Under the pieces are notes generated by a model. That model did not search any database. It was not told the origin of the DNA and saw only the letters and a list, made by a program, of their open reading frames with translations. Shown here piece by piece: positions 1 to 8,851 of a DNA stretch of 36,504 bases. Source of the DNA: Actinomycetota bacterium (GTDB lineage: Bacteria > Actinomycetota > Thermoleophilia > RBG-16-64-13); the NCBI GenBank assembly GCA_023483915.1, contig JAMDEO010000124.1, forward strand, positions 1-36,504, given 5' to 3'. Position 1 is the stretch's first letter. Each line of letters starts with the position of its first letter. The translations under genes and the position numbers were made by a program.

Positions 1-873
1 GGTCATCCGCTTTCGCAAGCCATCTCGGCCTATGCTAAGGCATCCGGGTTGGCTGCTGCCGAGCTGACCGAGTTTGTTGCTCTCCCTGGCCGGGGGACAC
101 AGGGCCGCCTGAACGGCGACTGGCTCTATTTGGGCAGCCACCGGCTGATTGAAGACCTGAAGGTCTGCGGCCCCGAAATGGAGGAGGTCTTCGACGCTCT
201 GGAGAGCCACGGCAAGAGCGTGGTCATCCTCGCGAGTGAGAAAGGGGTGCTTGCTACCTTCGGCATCGCCGATACCGTGCGAGAGACGAGCCGGGCTGCG
301 ATCGCGGACCTTCATTCGCTGGGCGTGCGCACGGTAGTGCTTAGCGGGGACAACCAGCAGACGGTGACCGCGATTGCTCAGGAGATCGGCATCGATGACG
401 CCCGCGGTGGTCTGCTCCCGGAAGAGAAACTGACGGCGGTCGAAGAGCTTCTCAAGACCCATGGCCAGGTGGGGATGGCTGGAGACGGCATCAACGACGC
501 CCCCGCTATTGCTGCGGCGAGCATCGGCTTCGCTATGGGTGTTGCTGGTTCGGATACCGCTCTTGAAACCGCGGACGTTGCCCTCATGGACGATGATCTC
601 CGCAAGCTCCCCGTATTCATACGTCTCAGCCGGCGAACTGCGGTGGTCCTGTCAGAGAACATCGGATTGGCACTCAGTATCAAAGCGCTGTTCCTGGCGC
701 TCGCCATCGCCGGACAGGCGACCCTCTGGATGGCGATCCTGGCTGACATGGGGGTGAGCCTCCTCGTCATATTCAACGGGCTGCGGCTCCTGCGACGCGG
801 GTCCCACTCGGTCCCGCCGTCTCGACCCTCGATCGCACCGCCGGCGAAGACTGCGGCCGAGGCCGCCCGATGA
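1..873 (+). CDS. Heavy-metal translocating P1B-type ATPase, C-terminal part (5' end outside window)
   Basis: Frame 1 is open from base 1 (GHPLSQAISAYAK...). HP locus motif, GDN..T, and MAGDGINDAPAIAAASIGFAMGVAGSDTALETADVALM are diagnostic of P1B ATPases. Confidence 0.93.
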   Translation, partial: GHPLSQAISAYAKASGLAAAELTEFVALPGRGTQGRLNGDWLYLGSHRLIEDLKVCGPEMEEVFDALESHGKSVVILASEKGVLATFGIADTVRETSRAAIADLHSLGVRTVVLSGDNQQTVTAIAQEIGIDDARGGLLPEEKLTAVEELLKTHGQVGMAGDGINDAPAIAAASIGFAMGVAGSDTALETADVALMDDDLRKLPVFIRLSRRTAVVLSENIGLALSIKALFLALAIAGQATLWMAILADMGVSLLVIFNGLRLLRRGSHSVPPSRPSIAPPAKTAAEAAR

Positions 874-980
874 CGCTGGCGGCCGATTTCCCTGCGGTCC
901 TGTAAGCCGCAATCCTGATATTGCCTCGATAGTGGCTGCAAACGGGCTCTTGTTTCGGTCGTCGTCTCTGCGCGTCCACG

Positions 981-1007
981 ATTCTGGTAACCGATTGTCA
1001 ACCGGAA
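981..1007 (+). repeat. Direct repeat copy 1 flanking the integrase remnant
   Basis: attctggtaaccgattgtcaaccggaa; 24/27 identical to 2099-2125. Confidence 0.75.
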
Positions 1008-2034
1008 ACCCGAGGCATCATCATGGCCGCCACCAGCTCGGCCGCCTCTTGCCCCATGCTGGGCAGCACCGATGAGTACGTGTCCAAGGTTATCGAGATC
1101 GTCGAATGCCCTAACCTCTCCGACACAACCTTCGGGTTGATGCCCGCCCGGAGGCCCGCCGTCGCCCACGAGTGTCGCAAGCCGTGCACCGTGATCCGCG
1201 GCAGGAGAGGCAGGCTCTTCTCCTTCTCCTCCCACTGCTCGGCCGGCGCGCCTTCGCTTTCCCACCTCTTACGCGCCTCAGTCATCAGCCGGTCGTTGTG
1301 GCTCGCCTGCAGCCGCAGGAAGGCGTCTGAGACCGACTGGGGGTGGAAACCCTTCCCATCTTCTCGGGTGAAGATCAGGCCGGTATCGGTCCAGTTGTCC
1401 TTCGACCGCTTCCGCTCCCAGCCCTGGCGGGTGCGCCATTCCTTCAGGACCGCGACTGTCTTCGTGTCCAGCGGAACGGACCGCCGGCTTGTCGCCGTCT
1501 TCGGCTCGCTTACGATCACCTTGCGCTCGACGGGGACCCGGATTTGGCGGATCTCCAGTTTGTTGCCCTGGTAGTCGATCCACCTCAAGCCCAGGGCTTC
1601 TCCACGTCTCATGCCTGTTGTAGCAAGTGTGAGCCACAGGAATAGAGCCGATCCGCCCGGGCAGCCTCAAGGAAGTCTCGGATCTGCTCCGGGGTCCAGA
1701 TCTGCAGGTCGCGCGTCTTCCCATTACGCGGGGGTCTCACAAAATTGGCCGGGTTGCGGCCGACGAAGCCCCACTTCTCGGCGTCCTTCAGGGCATGATG
1801 GAAGACGGTGTGGATCCCGCGAATCGTGCTGGAAGAGTAAGCCTTACCCTCAGCATCACTCTTGAGCACCGCATACATGTCGGTCAGGTGCCGGGGCGTC
1901 AACTTCTGGAGCCTAACCGCGCCCACGTGTTTGATGACGTGCTGCCCTCGAACCCGAGAGCCCTTTGTGCCCGAGATGCGGGCGAGTAATGGTTCGGCGC
2001 ACATCCCAGTATGGCGAGTTCTGGGGATGCTCAA
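998..2034 (-). pseudogene. Tyrosine recombinase/phage-type integrase, frameshifted
   Basis: The C-terminal ORF (998-1612) has the catalytic blocks TGMRRGEALGL, HGLRHSWAT and LGHSTISITLDTYS. The N-terminal ORF (1609-2034) has the core-binding domain. The frame breaks after ADRLY; a 1-nt shift gives FLWLTLATTGMRRGEALGL. The extreme N-terminus also looks frame-scrambled. Confidence 0.85.
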
Positions 2035-2098
2035 GCTACCCCTCGTGCATCGGCAAACGCCCCGCCTGACGGGGCCGATACGGCAGGTCTAGAGCCGA

Positions 2099-2125
2099 AT
2101 TCTGTCAACCGATTGGCAACCGGAA
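2099..2125 (+). repeat. Direct repeat copy 2 flanking the integrase remnant
   Basis: attctgtcaaccgattggcaaccggaa; 24/27 identical to 981-1007. Confidence 0.75.
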
Positions 2126-2261
2126 CTCGGCCGGCTGCGTCCTCCGGTGCTCTTCCGCGTATCCCGCTGTCCCAAAAAAGGCCAGCATATCCGCAATTTC
2201 AGTGGGACACGGAGATACCCCGATAACCGGCCGCAGACCCCTCTGGGAGACTGAAAATCAT

Positions 2262-2294
2262 GGTGTCCGCGGTTCAATTCCGCGTCCCGCCACC
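2262..2294 (+). repeat. tRNA 3'-end fragment (T-arm plus acceptor 3' strand), att-like copy 1
   Basis: ggtgtccgcggttcaattccgcgtcccgccacc. T-stem CGCGG/CCGCG with 7-nt loop TTCAATT, then TCCCGCC+A. Preceded by gactgaaaatc, resembling a tRNA-Phe (GAA) anticodon loop. No D-arm or matching 5' acceptor strand seen upstream. Confidence 0.75.
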
Positions 2295-2710
2295 TAAAGG
2301 ACCTGCGCCAGCATCCGCCACGCTCTGTCACCGGCCCAGCCGTCGCTCCCGTTTCCCGATTTCTTCGCCTCATTGGCTGATCAAAGAACGTCGTGGCCGG
2401 AGTGCTCCCGGCAGCGAACACCTTGGAGGCGCAAACGTCGACGACATGCTCTGGGGAACCTTCTCAAGCGGCCGCCGGCCGTTTCCGAAGAGCTGTTCCC
2501 TGGCCAAGATCGCCTCTTGTTTCGACGTCCAGTTTTCAGCGCCCCTTGCGGCTACCATGCGGGCGCCCGAGTCTCGCTTTCTCTTGGCAGGCGCTATATG
2601 GGTATATCGACGTCGAGCCCAAGTTGTATTGCGGCGAGTCCCCTATCGTTCTAGTCTGAAATCAGAGACTCGCCACGTTGCTGGGGTGTCGCTTTTGGTC
2701 TGGAGGAAGC

Positions 2711-4015
2711 ATGGGCCATGGGGTGCATTTGGGTAAGGAACACCGCGCGCTGGCGGATCGGCTCCAGCATGGTAGCGTGGCGATGGTCGAGCCGACAGAT
2801 CCCGCCGCCAAGGCAGCATGGCAGGAGATCCTCGAGACGCTCTTCACCCCCGACGACGCGGCTGTTGCCGCTAAGATGCCGGTGCTGCCGATCGCGGTCG
2901 AACGCATCGCCGCCCGCTTGAATCAGCAGAGTGACCGGCTGCGTGCGCATCTCGACGCCATGGCTGACAAGGGCCTCGTTTTGGACCTCCATGACGAACG
3001 CACGGGGGAAGCCCTCTACATGCTCGCGCCTCCTGTGGTCGGGTTCTTCGAGTTCTCCATGATGCGACTGGCCGACCACCTGCCCAAGGCGAAGCTCGCC
3101 CAGGCATACCACACCTATATGAAAGCGCCCGGTTTTTTTGACGAGGTATCAAGGGGGGACACGGTAGTCGGGCGGGCATTGGCCCACGAGACGGCGCTCT
3201 TCGGCGACCTGCTATCGGAGGTGCTGGATTGGGAACGGGCAAGCGCTCTGATCGACGGCGCGAGCCAGGTCAGCGTCACCAACTGCTACTGCCGGCACAA
3301 GGCCCATCATCTCGGTACGGCTTGTGAGACCCCCATGGAGATGTGCATGAGTCTGGGCGGAGGCGCGAAGTACCTTATCAGCCATGGGCTGGCTCGCGAG
3401 ATCGGCCGCGAGGAGGCTCAAGAAGTCTTGGTCGCTGGACGAGAAGCCGGTCTGGTTCACATTGCCGATAACGTCCAGCAGAAGGTCTCCTACATATGCA
3501 GTTGCTGCTCCTGCTGCTGTGAGGAGATGTACTCCGTGCGTGCGGGTACTTCGGTCGTCGTGCCCAGCGGCTTCCAGCCTTCGGTGGATGCCAAGGACTG
3601 TGAGGGGTGCTCGCGCTGCCTGCGCGCGTGCCCGGTGGACGCGATCTCCCTGGTTCCGCGGCGAGCCGCCGCCGGTGACCGGGCGGAATGCGCCAAGCAA
3701 TCGGCTCCCACCGTCGATTACGCTCGGTGCATCGGATGCGGGGTATGCGTCGGTGCGTGCCGACGCCACTGTCTCAAGATGGAGCGTCGTTCGAACCAGC
3801 GGCGCGTACCTGTGAACTCAGTCGAGTTCCTGGTAAGAGCTATGTTGGAGCGAGGAAGACTCGCGGACCTCCTCATTGACGGCACCGCCGGGCGGGGTCC
3901 GGCCTTCGCTAATGCCGTTCTCCGCACTGTGCTCTCTCTGCCTCCCGTTGACCGCTTGATGGCCAGCGAGCAGGTGCGTTCCAGATTCGTGGAGTTCGCG
4001 ATGTCGAGAGCCTGA
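2711..4015 (+). CDS. 4Fe-4S ferredoxin-domain protein with additional Cys-rich motifs
   Basis: ATG at 2711 preceded by ggagg. Two ferredoxin motifs, CEGCSRCLRACP and CIGCGVCVGACRRHC, plus NCYCRHKAHHLGTAC and SYICSCCSCCCEE. Confidence 0.85.
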   Translation: MGHGVHLGKEHRALADRLQHGSVAMVEPTDPAAKAAWQEILETLFTPDDAAVAAKMPVLPIAVERIAARLNQQSDRLRAHLDAMADKGLVLDLHDERTGEALYMLAPPVVGFFEFSMMRLADHLPKAKLAQAYHTYMKAPGFFDEVSRGDTVVGRALAHETALFGDLLSEVLDWERASALIDGASQVSVTNCYCRHKAHHLGTACETPMEMCMSLGGGAKYLISHGLAREIGREEAQEVLVAGREAGLVHIADNVQQKVSYICSCCSCCCEEMYSVRAGTSVVVPSGFQPSVDAKDCEGCSRCLRACPVDAISLVPRRAAAGDRAECAKQSAPTVDYARCIGCGVCVGACRRHCLKMERRSNQRRVPVNSVEFLVRAMLERGRLADLLIDGTAGRGPAFANAVLRTVLSLPPVDRLMASEQVRSRFVEFAMSRA

Positions 4016-4064
4016 TCGCCGAACATAAGCGGAGGCCCGGCCACGTTATATGCTCATAGTGGGG

Positions 4065-4097
4065 GGTGTACGCGGTTCATTTCCGCGTCCCGCCATC
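4065..4097 (+). repeat. tRNA 3'-end fragment, att-like copy 2
   Basis: ggtgtacgcggttcatttccgcgtcccgccatc; 30/33 identical to 2262-2294 with T-stem pairing preserved. No upstream tRNA body. Confidence 0.75.
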
Positions 4098-4207
4098 GAG
4101 AGCAGATTCTAGCCTGCAAATAGACACTTTTCTTGTAAGGCCCCCCAACTTATCTGCGGAGGCCTTTCACTCGAGGTGCTGCCACGGCGAAGTGGAGCCT
4201 GTCTTGA

Positions 4208-6097
4208 CTAGTTCCCCTGCATTTCGGCTGCCTCGGCATCGCTGCGGCCTATGTGGAAGGGGACGCTGGTCACAACTACCCAGGGTAAACCAAGCAGAGC
4301 CGCCTTGAGACGGAGAGCATTCTGGTTGTGAAGTACATGCTCCCACCAGTGCTCAACGATGAACTCGGGAATGATCACGGTCACGGAATGCGAAGGGCTC
4401 GGCTCCAGTGACTGTATGTATTCCACGGCGGGACGCACGAACTCTCGAAACGGCGATTCAACCACGGTTAGAGGCACGCCCAGTTCCGTGTCCTCCCAGG
4501 TCTCGAGGAGCCGGTCGGCCTGGTCGGGATCGCTGCTGATGTTGACCGCACGAAAGTCATCAGGCGCGATGGCATGTCCCATGGCGATCGCCCGGGCGGT
4601 TAACTCATTGACCTGTGAAACAAAGAGGATGACCGTGGTTCGGGGTCGCGAGCGGGCGATCGAAGAGAGGTGCGAGCGATCAATTCGCTCTGGAGAGAGG
4701 ATGCGGCTGATTCGCTGATAATGGCGACTGATGCGATCGAAGATGAACACGAGGAGAGCCCCAGCGATAAGGACGATAAAGGCCCCTTCGGTGAACTTCG
4801 TGACCATCTGCATGCCGGCAACGATGGCCGTGGCGACCGAGCCCACGCCGTTCATGATGGCGCGGCGCCGCCAGCCATCCGTCCGGAGCCTGTACCAGTG
4901 GACGACCATACCCGCTTGTGACAGGGTGAAGCTGACGAAGACCCCCACCGCGTAAAGAGGGATCATCCTCGTGACATTCGCGCCGAAGATGACAACGATG
5001 GTAATGGACAGTACCGCAAGCCCGATTATTCCGTTGGAGAAGGCGAGCTTGTCTCCCCGGTTCATGAACTGGCGAGGCATGAGCCCGTCCCGGGCCAAGA
5101 TGTAAGACAGGCGAGGGAAGTCGGCGAAACTCGTGTTTCCTGCCAAGAACAAGATCGCCATGGTCGCGACCTGGAGCATGTAATAGAGGAAGCTCCCGTT
5201 GCCGTAGACCGCTCGGCCGAGCTGGCTGAGGATGGTCTGTTCAGTGCTCGGGACCAGATGTAGCGCTTGGGAGAGGTAGGTGATACCGAGGAGGAGCGAT
5301 CCCAGAATGATCCCCATGATGCCCAGCGTGATGGCGGCATTTCGGCTCTCGGGTGGCTTGAATGCCGGCACGCCATTCGAGATGGCCTCGGTGCCGGTAA
5401 GGGTGGTGCACCCTGCGGTGAAGGCCCGCAGCAGCAGGAAGAAGCCCAACATCCCCAGGCCGTTTCCAGGCAGCGCCGGCCCGGCTGTCGCCGAATGAAG
5501 CGATCCCGTGAAGTAGCGCACGATCCCGACGATTATGAGACCGCCGGCCATGATGACAAAACCGTAGGTGGGAGCCATGAACACCCTGCCGGACTCCCGG
5601 ACACCCCGCAGGTTGACAAGCGCGACAAGCGCGATGACAACGACAGAGATGATCACCCGGTACGGGTACGCGGCGGGCAGAGCGGATGTGACGGCGGCGA
5701 CACCAGCCGCGACACTGACGGCGACGGTCATAACGTAATCGATCATGAGCGCCGTTGCCGCCACTAGTCCCGGCGCTCTTCCGAGGTTGGCGGTGCTCAC
5801 GATGTAGGACCCGCCGCCATTTGGATAGGCGCGGATTGTCTGCTGATAAGAGAGAATAACTATGGCGAGCAGAACGGCTATGACCATACTGATGTAGAGC
5901 GAGGCTCTGGAGAGAACCACGCCGGCACCGACGAGCACGACGAGTATTTCCTCAGTCGCATACGCGCTCGAGGAGATGGGGTCAGAAGAAAAGATTGAGA
6001 GGGCGGTCTTCTTGGAAAGTCTCTGATGTCGTTCTTCGGAAGTCGGGATGGGCTGACCAAGAAGCACCCGTTTGATGATGTGTGGTCTTAGGCTCAC
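4208..6097 (-). CDS. APC-superfamily amino acid/cation permease with C-terminal soluble domain
   Basis: 629 aa, multiple hydrophobic helices; N-terminal ALSIFSSDPISSSAYATEEIL and later GGSYIVSTANLG are typical of APC permeases. Confidence 0.88.
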   Translation of the reverse strand: MSLRPHIIKRVLLGQPIPTSEERHQRLSKKTALSIFSSDPISSSAYATEEILVVLVGAGVVLSRASLYISMVIAVLLAIVILSYQQTIRAYPNGGGSYIVSTANLGRAPGLVAATALMIDYVMTVAVSVAAGVAAVTSALPAAYPYRVIISVVVIALVALVNLRGVRESGRVFMAPTYGFVIMAGGLIIVGIVRYFTGSLHSATAGPALPGNGLGMLGFFLLLRAFTAGCTTLTGTEAISNGVPAFKPPESRNAAITLGIMGIILGSLLLGITYLSQALHLVPSTEQTILSQLGRAVYGNGSFLYYMLQVATMAILFLAGNTSFADFPRLSYILARDGLMPRQFMNRGDKLAFSNGIIGLAVLSITIVVIFGANVTRMIPLYAVGVFVSFTLSQAGMVVHWYRLRTDGWRRRAIMNGVGSVATAIVAGMQMVTKFTEGAFIVLIAGALLVFIFDRISRHYQRISRILSPERIDRSHLSSIARSRPRTTVILFVSQVNELTARAIAMGHAIAPDDFRAVNISSDPDQADRLLETWEDTELGVPLTVVESPFREFVRPAVEYIQSLEPSPSHSVTVIIPEFIVEHWWEHVLHNQNALRLKAALLGLPWVVVTSVPFHIGRSDAEAAEMQGN

Positions 6098-6103
6098 GTG
6101 GAG

Positions 6104-6538
6104 TCACTCGCTATCTTGACTGTTTGGTTTGGCGTCGAGGCGGACAGGAATGCTGACGACAATCACCCAGGGAATCTCCCAAAGGGCGGCCATCAGCAAT
6201 GCCCCTGCGTGGTTATGAAGGATTGTTTCGTACCAGTGCCGAGCTACCAGCTCAGGGATAAGTACCAGGACAGAATGATCGGCTGCCGGTCTGAGTGACC
6301 GGACGTACTTGATCGCCGGTCGAAGGAACTCGCCGCCCTCCGACCAGATGATCACGAGCGGGACATCGATGCCAAGAGCGGCCCAGTCCTTTCGAAGCCG
6401 CTGGGTCGCTGCCGAGTCAGAGGATACCGTGACCGCTTCGAAGCGATCAGCTGCGAGTGAACTGCCGTAGGCGAGGGGTCGGGCGATAAGCGTGCTCACC
6501 TGAGAGACGAAGAGCACGACGGTGATGCGGATATCTGT
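6104..6538 (-). CDS. Stand-alone homologue of the C-terminal domain of the adjacent permease
   Basis: MTDIRITVVLFVSQVSTLIARPLAYG...HSVLVLIPELVARHWYETILHNHAGALLMAALWEIPWVIVVSIP aligns throughout with the permease C-terminus TVILFVSQVNELTARAIAMG...HSVTVIIPEFIVEHWWEHVLHNQNALRLKAALLGLPWVVVTSVP. Six nt separate it from the permease start. Confidence 0.8.
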   Translation of the reverse strand, partial: TDIRITVVLFVSQVSTLIARPLAYGSSLAADRFEAVTVSSDSAATQRLRKDWAALGIDVPLVIIWSEGGEFLRPAIKYVRSLRPAADHSVLVLIPELVARHWYETILHNHAGALLMAALWEIPWVIVVSIPVRLDAKPNSQDSE

Positions 6539-6655
6539 CATCCGGAAATGGTCGCATTGCCTGCATATAAGCCGGGTAGACAAACGCCCTGAGGCTGTAT
6601 AGAAAACGTAACAATGTGAGTGCCAAGTTCCCGGGGCCCGCCGAGCGAATGCCGC

Positions 6656-6687
6656 CTGCTGGCTCTGCCGTCTGCTGGCTCTGCCGT
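6656..6687 (+). repeat. 16-bp perfect tandem duplication
   Basis: ctgctggctctgccgt occurs twice in immediate succession. Confidence 0.9.
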
Positions 6688-6864
6688 CTGTCCCATGACC
6701 TGTTTGCCTTCAATTCCGAATCGACGGCAACGAACGGATTTGGTCGGGGCCATCGCGTGCCCGCGTCCGCCGGCCGCTATCAAGCCTTGTGTGCCGATAG
6801 TGTGCGTTCCCTAAGGTAAAGTGGAGGACGTCGCTGGGAAATTGGTTTCGGGAGGGCGAACCTC

Positions 6865-7683
6865 ATGTCTAGTCTGCCAGGGGCGGCAAAACTCACCTTT
6901 GCCAGCTATCTCTCGCCGGCGCTGTGGCCGCTCTACCGGTCCATCGGGGGCTACCTCGAGCGCCGCCTTCATCGGCGCGTGCGGATGCTTACCGGCTCGT
7001 CTTTTGCGCAGTTCGGCTCGGGGGAGGTCGATCTTGGCTTCATTTGAGGCCTACCGTATGTCCGGCTGATGCGCCTGGACCCGCCACCGGTGGAACTGCT
7101 TGTCGCTCCCGTACTCGAAGGCGGGCGCTACGACGACCGCCCCATCTATTTCTCCGACGTCATCGTGCGCAAGGACAACCTTGCTCTGAACTTCACCGAC
7201 CTCCGCGGGTCCTCCTGGTCCTTTAACGAGTCCGGTTCCCACTCCGGCTACAACGTTGTCCTCTACCACCTTGTCGAGATGGGAGAGAGCCCCCGCTTCT
7301 TCGGGAGAATCATCCAGGCGGGTTCGCACCAGCGGTCTATTCGCTTGGTTGCCAGGGGCGAGGTGGACGCCTCGGCTATCGATAGCCAGGTGCTCGCGGT
7401 CGAGCTTCGCGAGCATCCCCGTATGAGAGCCAGCCTGCGGGTGATCGACAGCCTCGGCCCCTCTCCTATTCAGCCCGTGGTCGTCGCGAGCCGGCTGCCC
7501 GGGCGGGTTAAGGACGAGCTGCGCACGGCGCTCGCGGAGATGCATAATGACGCTGAGGGACGTCGGGCGCTGGCGTGGGGATTCGTCAAACGCTTGGAAG
7601 CGGTCGTTGACGCCGACTACGATCCCATAAGGAGAATGTTGGAGGCGGTCGAGAGGGCAGGGGTCGGCTTCGGAGACGGCTAG
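6865..7683 (+). CDS. PhnD-like phosphate/phosphonate-type substrate-binding protein with in-frame TGA (candidate selenoprotein, otherwise pseudogene)
   Basis: Two ORFs in the SAME frame (6865-7047 and 7069-7683) join as ...GSGEVDLGFI[TGA 7045-7047]GLPYVRLMRLDPPPVELL.... Conserved-looking PhnD-type features on both sides (Y..L...L, GEVDLGFI, LRGSSWSFNESGSHSGYNV, GEVDASAID). SD-like gggaggg before ATG 6865. Confidence 0.7.
7060..7080 (+). promoter_or_regulatory. Candidate bacterial SECIS hairpin downstream of in-frame UGA
   Basis: GUCC GGC [UGAUGC] GCC U GGAC: 7 bp, single bulged U, 6-nt apical loop with G as second nucleotide. Starts 12 nt after UGA; apical loop begins 19 nt after UGA. Confidence 0.5.
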
Positions 7684-8056
7684 TCACTCGTCGAGGCAGC
7701 GGCACCGAGCGACGGTTGTCATGGCGTCGGGCACGGGTCCGCCAAAGTCTGTTCGAGGTCTTCCCATTGCCCTGCCCTGCTAGCATGGGGGATCTATGGA
7801 CGAGCAAAGACGCCCATACCCTCGCCATGGCGAGACCGGAGATGCGGCCCTTCGTCGCCCAAGCTATGCCACTGCTCGAAGGAGTGCCGAAGCAGATAGA
7901 GATAGAGCTGGCCGGTGGCAAAGGGCCGTTCCTGACGGAAACCAACCCAGAATATCGTCAGCAATGATCCATGAAGGCCACAGAGTCTTCGGGCGGGCTA
8001 CAAAACGTCTTTGACGCGCGTCCGCGCCGGTGTGACCCATGGACGTGCTTGGGTCT

Positions 8057-8851
8057 TCACGGACCCAGGAAGAACTCCACCAACGGAGGCACTATTGCCT
8101 CTGGGCTTATCTCATGCTTCTGTCCCTCCAACTTACGGAGGCCGGCGTGCGGCAGCGTGTCACTAACCTTCTCAGCAGTCATGCGCATGAATGGGTGGCC
8201 CGAGCCTCCATACATCACGAGCACGGGCGTGTCTAATCGTTGGAGTTTGGCCACCGGAATAACGGCGGTTGTTCCGATGAGGTGGGTGTGGTCGTAGGCC
8301 AGGGTGGGGGCCAGCTTCTCAAGCCGGGCCCATGCCGAGCTGCGGCGAATGGCTTCGATCTGATCGGCTGGCGTGCCAACGTATTTCAGAAACAAAGCGA
8401 CGGCGTCACCCCGACGCTCCATCGCCAACAGGTCGGTAAGTTGGTCGATGTACTGGCTCCAGGCCCGCTGCGCTGCCGGGTCGTCGTTGTAGGGCACCTC
8501 GTAAATGGCCACCTTTCTTATCTTGTTGCCGAGAACAAGAGAGGTTTCCAAAACAAGTGCGGCCCCCGACGAATGGCCAAATAGAAAGGCAGATCCACCG
8601 GCGGCCTCCACGAGGGCTTCAATATCCTCGATTTCCCGAGCGACCGCGTAGGGCTGGGTATCTCCGCTGTCTCCCCGACCTCTGCGGTCATAGTTGAAGA
8701 CGGTGAACCAGGGGGATAAATGTTCCGCCAGTTCCACCCCCGACCAAGATAGGCGCGCGCTCAAGGCTCCAGCGACCAGCACGATCGGGGGCCCCCGGCC
8801 AGCTTTGTCATAGGCAATCGTCGTGCCGTCTTGAGAGGTGACTGTTGGCAT
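8057..8851 (-). CDS. Alpha/beta hydrolase
   Basis: GPPIVLVAGALSARLSWSG, FNYDRRGRGDSG, nucleophile elbow GHSSGAAL, C-terminal HE. Confidence 0.92.
   Translation of the reverse strand: MPTVTSQDGTTIAYDKAGRGPPIVLVAGALSARLSWSGVELAEHLSPWFTVFNYDRRGRGDSGDTQPYAVAREIEDIEALVEAAGGSAFLFGHSSGAALVLETSLVLGNKIRKVAIYEVPYNDDPAAQRAWSQYIDQLTDLLAMERRGDAVALFLKYVGTPADQIEAIRRSSAWARLEKLAPTLAYDHTHLIGTTAVIPVAKLQRLDTPVLVMYGGSGHPFMRMTAEKVSDTLPHAGLRKLEGQKHEISPEAIVPPLVEFFLGP

Noticed and set aside
378-1265. 295-aa minus-strand ORF opposite the P-type ATPase
   Set aside because: Arg/Ala-rich shadow ORF antisense to a clear ATPase frame; typical GC-rich artefact. The same applies to 9132-9902(-), 35502-36494(-), 14103-14909(+), 22179-22841(-) and others.
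998-2034. Programmed frameshifting in the integrase
   Set aside because: No slippery heptamer at the break, and the N-terminal part also appears scrambled; decay or sequencing error is simpler.
2245-2295. Full tRNA or tmRNA 3' end
   Set aside because: No D-arm or GGCGGGA 5' acceptor strand was found upstream; the anticodon stem does not pair beyond two bases. The acceptor lacks the U70 expected for tmRNA. Kept only as a tRNA-3' fragment.
7716-7967. Small ORF (possible start 7785, MGDLWTSKDAHTL...)
   Set aside because: No SD, no recognisable family, overlapping alternative frames equally plausible.
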